Shown here: positions 6,009-6,343 of the stretch, one piece after another
Position numbering within the stretch: position 1 is the first letter of the stretch
Layout: each line of letters begins with the position of its first letter
Assembly (NCBI GenBank): GCA_012270635.1
Contig: JAAXHX010000043.1
Span: forward strand, 1-6,343
Direction: 5' to 3'
Origin: Dehalococcoidia bacterium
Lineage (GTDB): Bacteria > Chloroflexota > Dehalococcoidia > Plut-88900
Length of the DNA stretch: 6,343 nucleotides
Notes under the pieces: generated by a model
The model's database searches: none
Told to the model about the DNA's origin: nothing
What the model saw: the letters and a program-made list of their open reading frames with translations, nothing else
Program-made: the position numbers and the translations under genes

Positions 6009-6343
6009 GTGGAACAGAGCCTCGCGGGAAAAGTCGCCCTGGTTACCGGAGGGTCCCGGGGCATAGGCCAAGCTATTGCCGTTAAGCTCGCGAAGTCCGG
6101 GGCCCTCGTTTCTATCGGTGGACTGAGCGACATCTCCGCCACACGGGCCCTCATCGAGGCCGCCGGCGTCCCCGCCGAAAACCTCCTTTTCACCCGGGCC
6201 GATGTCACTTCTCAAGAGGACATCGATGGACTGGTCAAGTCCACCATCGACCGGTTCGGCAAGATAGACGTCCTCGTCAACAACGCTGGTATAAACCGGG
6301 ACGGCCTGCTCCTGCGCATGAAGACCGAGGACTGGGACGCCGT
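6009..6343 (+). CDS. fabG: 3-oxoacyl-ACP reductase FabG (3' truncated by window edge)
   Basis: This is the first 111 complete codons of a short-chain dehydrogenase/reductase that reduces 3-oxoacyl-ACP in each fatty-acid elongation cycle. Seen: the Rossmann TGGSRGIG motif (13-20), ADV (64-66) at the adenine pocket, NNAG (91-94), and NRDGLLLRMKTEDWDAV, which closely resembles the FabG segment following NNAG. The catalytic Ser-Tyr-Lys lies beyond the right edge. I chose GTG 6009 because it is the only usual start codon at the right distance before the Rossmann motif and gives the short N-terminus typical of FabG. No clear Shine-Dalgarno precedes it, which leaves some doubt about the exact start. 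The position right after fabD supports FabG over other SDR enzymes. Confidence 0.92.
   Translation, partial: MEQSLAGKVALVTGGSRGIGQAIAVKLAKSGALVSIGGLSDISATRALIEAAGVPAENLLFTRADVTSQEDIDGLVKSTIDRFGKIDVLVNNAGINRDGLLLRMKTEDWDA

Overview
This is a GC-rich window (about 60% by eye) of ordinary bacterial chromosome with almost no non-coding DNA. The codon use, the L32 sequence (starting MGALPKRKTSK) and the gene neighbourhood loosely suggest Chloroflexota, perhaps Dehalococcoidia-like. That placement is by family resemblance only and is tentative. No mobile element, CRISPR array, tRNA, rRNA or phage gene is visible. I see no credible undescribed system; the points of interest are residue changes, operon composition and a well-defined divergent promoter region.

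Layout. Positions 1-2223 on the plus strand hold two adjacent ABC exporter half-transporter genes. The first is cut by the left edge and only the end of its nucleotide-binding domain is present. The two look like a heterodimeric exporter: the first subunit has Asp in place of the catalytic Walker B Glu and Gln in place of the switch His, while the second has both canonical residues. Facing them with a 5-bp gap is a minus-strand unit of a crotonase-family gene (3338-4111) followed by ruvB (2229-3257), the Holliday-junction branch-migration motor.

Positions 4112-4286 are a divergent intergenic region with a near-consensus sigma-70-type promoter on each strand and an imperfect 24-bp dyad between them. 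The plus-strand promoter is perfect (TTGACA, 17-bp spacer, TATAAT). It drives yceD (DUF177), rpmF (ribosomal protein L32, 58 codons), fabD (malonyl-CoA:ACP transacylase) and fabG (3-oxoacyl-ACP reductase, cut by the right edge). This is a version of the widespread cluster linking ribosome assembly to fatty-acid synthesis, here without plsX and fabH between rpmF and fabD.

How the genes work together: YceD and L32 belong to 50S subunit biogenesis. FabD loads malonyl groups onto acyl carrier protein and FabG performs the first reduction of each elongation cycle. The crotonase may act on acyl-CoA substrates, but its co-transcription with ruvB has no obvious functional logic. The ABC pair is probably a multidrug or lipid exporter of unknown substrate.
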